From Halichondria panicea (lineage: Eukaryota; Porifera; Demospongiae; Suberitida; Halichondriidae): a stretch of DNA of 64,000 nt. Position numbers and translations under genes: made by a program. Below the pieces are notes generated by a model, which ran no database searches, was not told the DNA's origin, and worked only from the letters and a program-made list of their open reading frames with translations. Positions 63,601 through 64,000 of the stretch are shown here, in pieces (the stretch's first letter is position 1; the number at the start of each line of letters is the position of its first letter). The stretch spans positions 3,646,646-3,710,645 of the forward strand of contig NC_087391.1 in assembly GCF_963675165.1 (NCBI RefSeq), in the 5' to 3' direction.

Positions 63601-64000
63601 CACCTGAGAGTTGTCATTGACTGGTAAATGGCGGAAGACAAGCTCCTAGGGGCCGTCCAAAGAACCAATAGCTTACCCATTGTGAAAGGTCACAGTGTAG
63701 TTCACACTGTGGTAAAATAGGAAATGCTATTCTCTAAATCCACCACAATGGAATTTTATCATAATTATTATCTATTAATTGTGTGTTCTTACGACTGCTG
63801 TAGGTGGTTGAAAAGTTTCTACTCTACGGATGGTTTAAGGGTTCTTCAATTCGACAGTGAAGATTTAGTGAAGAATATAAAAGAGAGTATTACAGAAGGA
63901 ACCACTGTAATTATTGAGGTACAGTTAAAAATAATTTTTATTGCCATTAGGCATTAACCCATGCAAGCAGTAGCTATAATGTGATTTGTATTGCACATAC
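38191..64000 (+). CDS. Dynein heavy chain, axonemal type, divergent (3' end outside window)
   Basis: This is a motor ATPase of ciliary inner-arm type, incomplete at the right edge. The tail begins [15 protein letters not shown] and includes [23 protein letters not shown], a motif of DNAH6/DNAH14-like tails. The linker shows [22 protein letters not shown] and [22 protein letters not shown]1 has GPAGTGKSE (49192-49218) and CCFDEFNRI (about 50040-50063) plus [11 protein letters not shown]2 has GTTGSGKST (51329-51355) and [15 protein letters not shown]3 has VGKTSVGKT (54569-54595) and DDLHMPG...GGWYDR. AAA4 has [10 protein letters not shown] (56376-56405). The stalk coiled coil starts near 58044; the microtubule-binding domain spans about 59229-60070, and the return helix ends at 60548. 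AAA5 follows at 62034-62671 and 63804-63918. Exons join in frame with no stop found. AAA1 looks competent, so it should move microtubules. Orthology (DNAH14, DNAH6 or DNHD1-like) is unsettled. Confidence 0.88.
41879..41999. repeat. Imperfect palindrome (about 120 bp) in dynein intron
   Basis: TATCCTATGGATACTGAAGA and onward is mirrored by a right arm ending AGTATCCATGGGATA. The arms include ATTATCACGAG / ACTCGTGATAAT-like and GTGCC / GGCAC blocks, so the region can fold into a long hairpin. It heads about 0.9 kb of intron that looks like transposon debris, including a 61-codon basic frame (42012-42197) rich in Arg, Lys and Gln that is not alignable to dynein. Confidence 0.65.
45381..45552. 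mobile_element. Small MITE, CCATATAACGGGGAAATTT ends
   Basis: The left end CCATATAACGGGGAAATTT and right end AAATTTCCCCATTATATGG are inverted partners with one mismatch over 19 bp. The inside has repeated TTTCGCCAAATCGCC. It lies in a dynein intron and is non-coding, about 172 bp. Confidence 0.75.
51740..52208. mobile_element. MITE with long terminal inverted repeats and exact 9-bp target duplication
   Basis: This 469-bp element starts TAGTCTCATGAATCAGCCGC and ends with the exact inverse. The terminal repeat extends about 65 bp (through GTTCTTTTGGAACC and GAGCACTCTTGTCAT) almost without mismatch. AGTGCAGCT flanks both sides (51731-51739 and 52209-52217). The 9-bp duplication again fits Mutator-like elements, and the terminal TAG resembles the outer element at 2981, but the repeats are otherwise unrelated. 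It is inside the dynein AAA2 intron. Near-identical ends suggest a young insertion. Confidence 0.9.
57018..57215. mobile_element. TTTTCGTGG-family element, second copy, in dynein intron
   Basis: It begins GTACCGTATAGCGGGTAATT, followed by TTCGTGGGGTAAAA, and ends with ATTTTACCCC. This matches the copy at 26757-26960, where the same CGTATA-GCGGGTAATTTTCG block appears in inverted orientation at the right end. Non-coding. Confidence 0.65.
57653..57682. repeat. (GT)n microsatellite
   Basis: A run of about 15 GT units in a dynein intron between the AAA4 exon and the stalk exon at 58044. No functional signal is evident. Confidence 0.9.
58708..58836. mobile_element. MITE with AGAATGTTTTGCG ends, copy 3, in dynein stalk intron
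   Basis: It begins TAGAATGTTTTGCGAATGAG and ends TGCTCGCAAAACATTACTA, an inverted pair. Internal blocks CTATCTAACTTTGCG and GATGTCATACA match the copies at 11925 and 21472. At about 129 bp it is shorter than the 201-bp copy and probably internally deleted. Confidence 0.7.
60850..61430. mobile_element. Nested MITE with ACCGTAGAAACTGGATTATT ends
   Basis: The left end TACCGTAGAAACTGGATTAT and right end ATAATCCAGTTTCTACAGTA match over more than 24 bp with one mismatch, followed by AGCGC / GCGCT and GCGCATGC blocks. It is 581 bp, non-coding, and sits in the dynein intron before AAA5. Confidence 0.8.
61707..61779 (+). tRNA. trnM-CAT: Elongator tRNA-Met (anticodon CAT)
   Basis: The 73-nt sequence folds as a full cloverleaf. 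Acceptor arms are GCCTCCT and AGGGGGC with discriminator A. The D stem is GCTC/GAGC. The anticodon stem-loop is TCAGT-CTCATAA-TCTGA with CAT in the loop. The T arm is GTGAG-TTCGAGC-CTCAC. A and B box promoters are intact, and a T5 run at 61785-61789 is a likely Pol III terminator. The stem sequences match eukaryotic elongator rather than initiator tRNA-Met. It lies on the same strand as the dynein gene, within its intron. Confidence 0.96.
62876..63680 (-). pseudogene. Sulfotransferase-like P-loop protein, broken copy inside dynein intron
   Basis: From 63680 the minus strand reads [20 protein letters not shown], a sulfotransferase-family start with the T-x-P-R-S-x-S phosphosulfate-binding loop. 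[35 protein letters not shown] and [15 protein letters not shown] follow. The frame then stops near 63309. Continuation occurs in other frames: [17 protein letters not shown], then [17 protein letters not shown] and [30 protein letters not shown] up to a TAG near 63076, then [16 protein letters not shown]. So there are at least two frame changes and a stop, none explained by plausible introns. Similar proteins are often named branched-chain aminotransferase-like in marine invertebrates. It is intronless, which fits a retrocopy. It lies antisense between dynein exons ending 62671 and starting 63804. Confidence 0.7.

Overview
This window looks like gene-dense nuclear DNA from an early-branching animal, most likely a demosponge. 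Every long gene is split into many exons with GT-AG introns, many of them short. The gene set is metazoan: a MAGUK scaffold with L27, PDZ, SH3 and GUK domains, SEL1L, PAF1, a SID-1 channel and an axonemal-type dynein. Intergenic gaps are mostly 150-650 bp, and introns and gaps are AT-rich and full of small inverted-repeat elements. The species call is inference from gene content and compactness; nothing here is species-diagnostic.

Layout. 1-1405 (+): 3' part of a PLP-dependent class V aminotransferase-like gene. 1667-2931 (-): ACOT8-type acyl-CoA thioesterase. 2981-8172: a nested transposon. A Ginger1-type DNA transposon (3054-7490) sits inside a short terminal-inverted-repeat element that itself carries a 9-bp target duplication. 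8417-10721 (+): V-ATPase subunit D. 10883-11320 (-): mitochondrial ribosomal protein S12. 12558-22071 (+): a 25-exon MAGUK with an N-terminal calponin-homology (CH) domain and an extra PDZ. 22429-27070 (-): SEL1L. 27712-31696 (+): PAF1. 31938-37996 (+): SID1-family transmembrane protein. 38191 to the window end (+): a dynein heavy chain, covering the tail, linker, AAA1-4, stalk, microtubule-binding domain and the start of AAA5. One of its introns holds an elongator tRNA-Met gene and another holds a sulfotransferase-like pseudogene.

The genes are housekeeping or structural and do not form a pathway. Pairs are tail-to-tail (aminotransferase/ACOT8, V-ATPase D/MRPS12, MAGUK/SEL1L) or head-to-head (ACOT8/V-ATPase D, MRPS12/MAGUK, SEL1L/PAF1), so shared promoters are likely.

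The most notable items are three. First, the Ginger1 transposon has an apparently intact 9-exon, 872-codon transposase (zinc finger, DD35E integrase, GPY/F, tandem-repeat linker, Ulp1-like protease, PHD finger), CCGG duplications, and lies in a promoter region. Second, the predicted CH-PDZ-L27-L27-PDZ-SH3-GUK protein is an unusual MAGUK architecture. Third, several families of short inverted-repeat elements occupy introns; one pair brackets a candidate 33-nt cassette exon and another brackets the tRNA gene. Exon boundaries were derived by hand from splice signals, reading-frame continuity and remembered family features, without alignment software.
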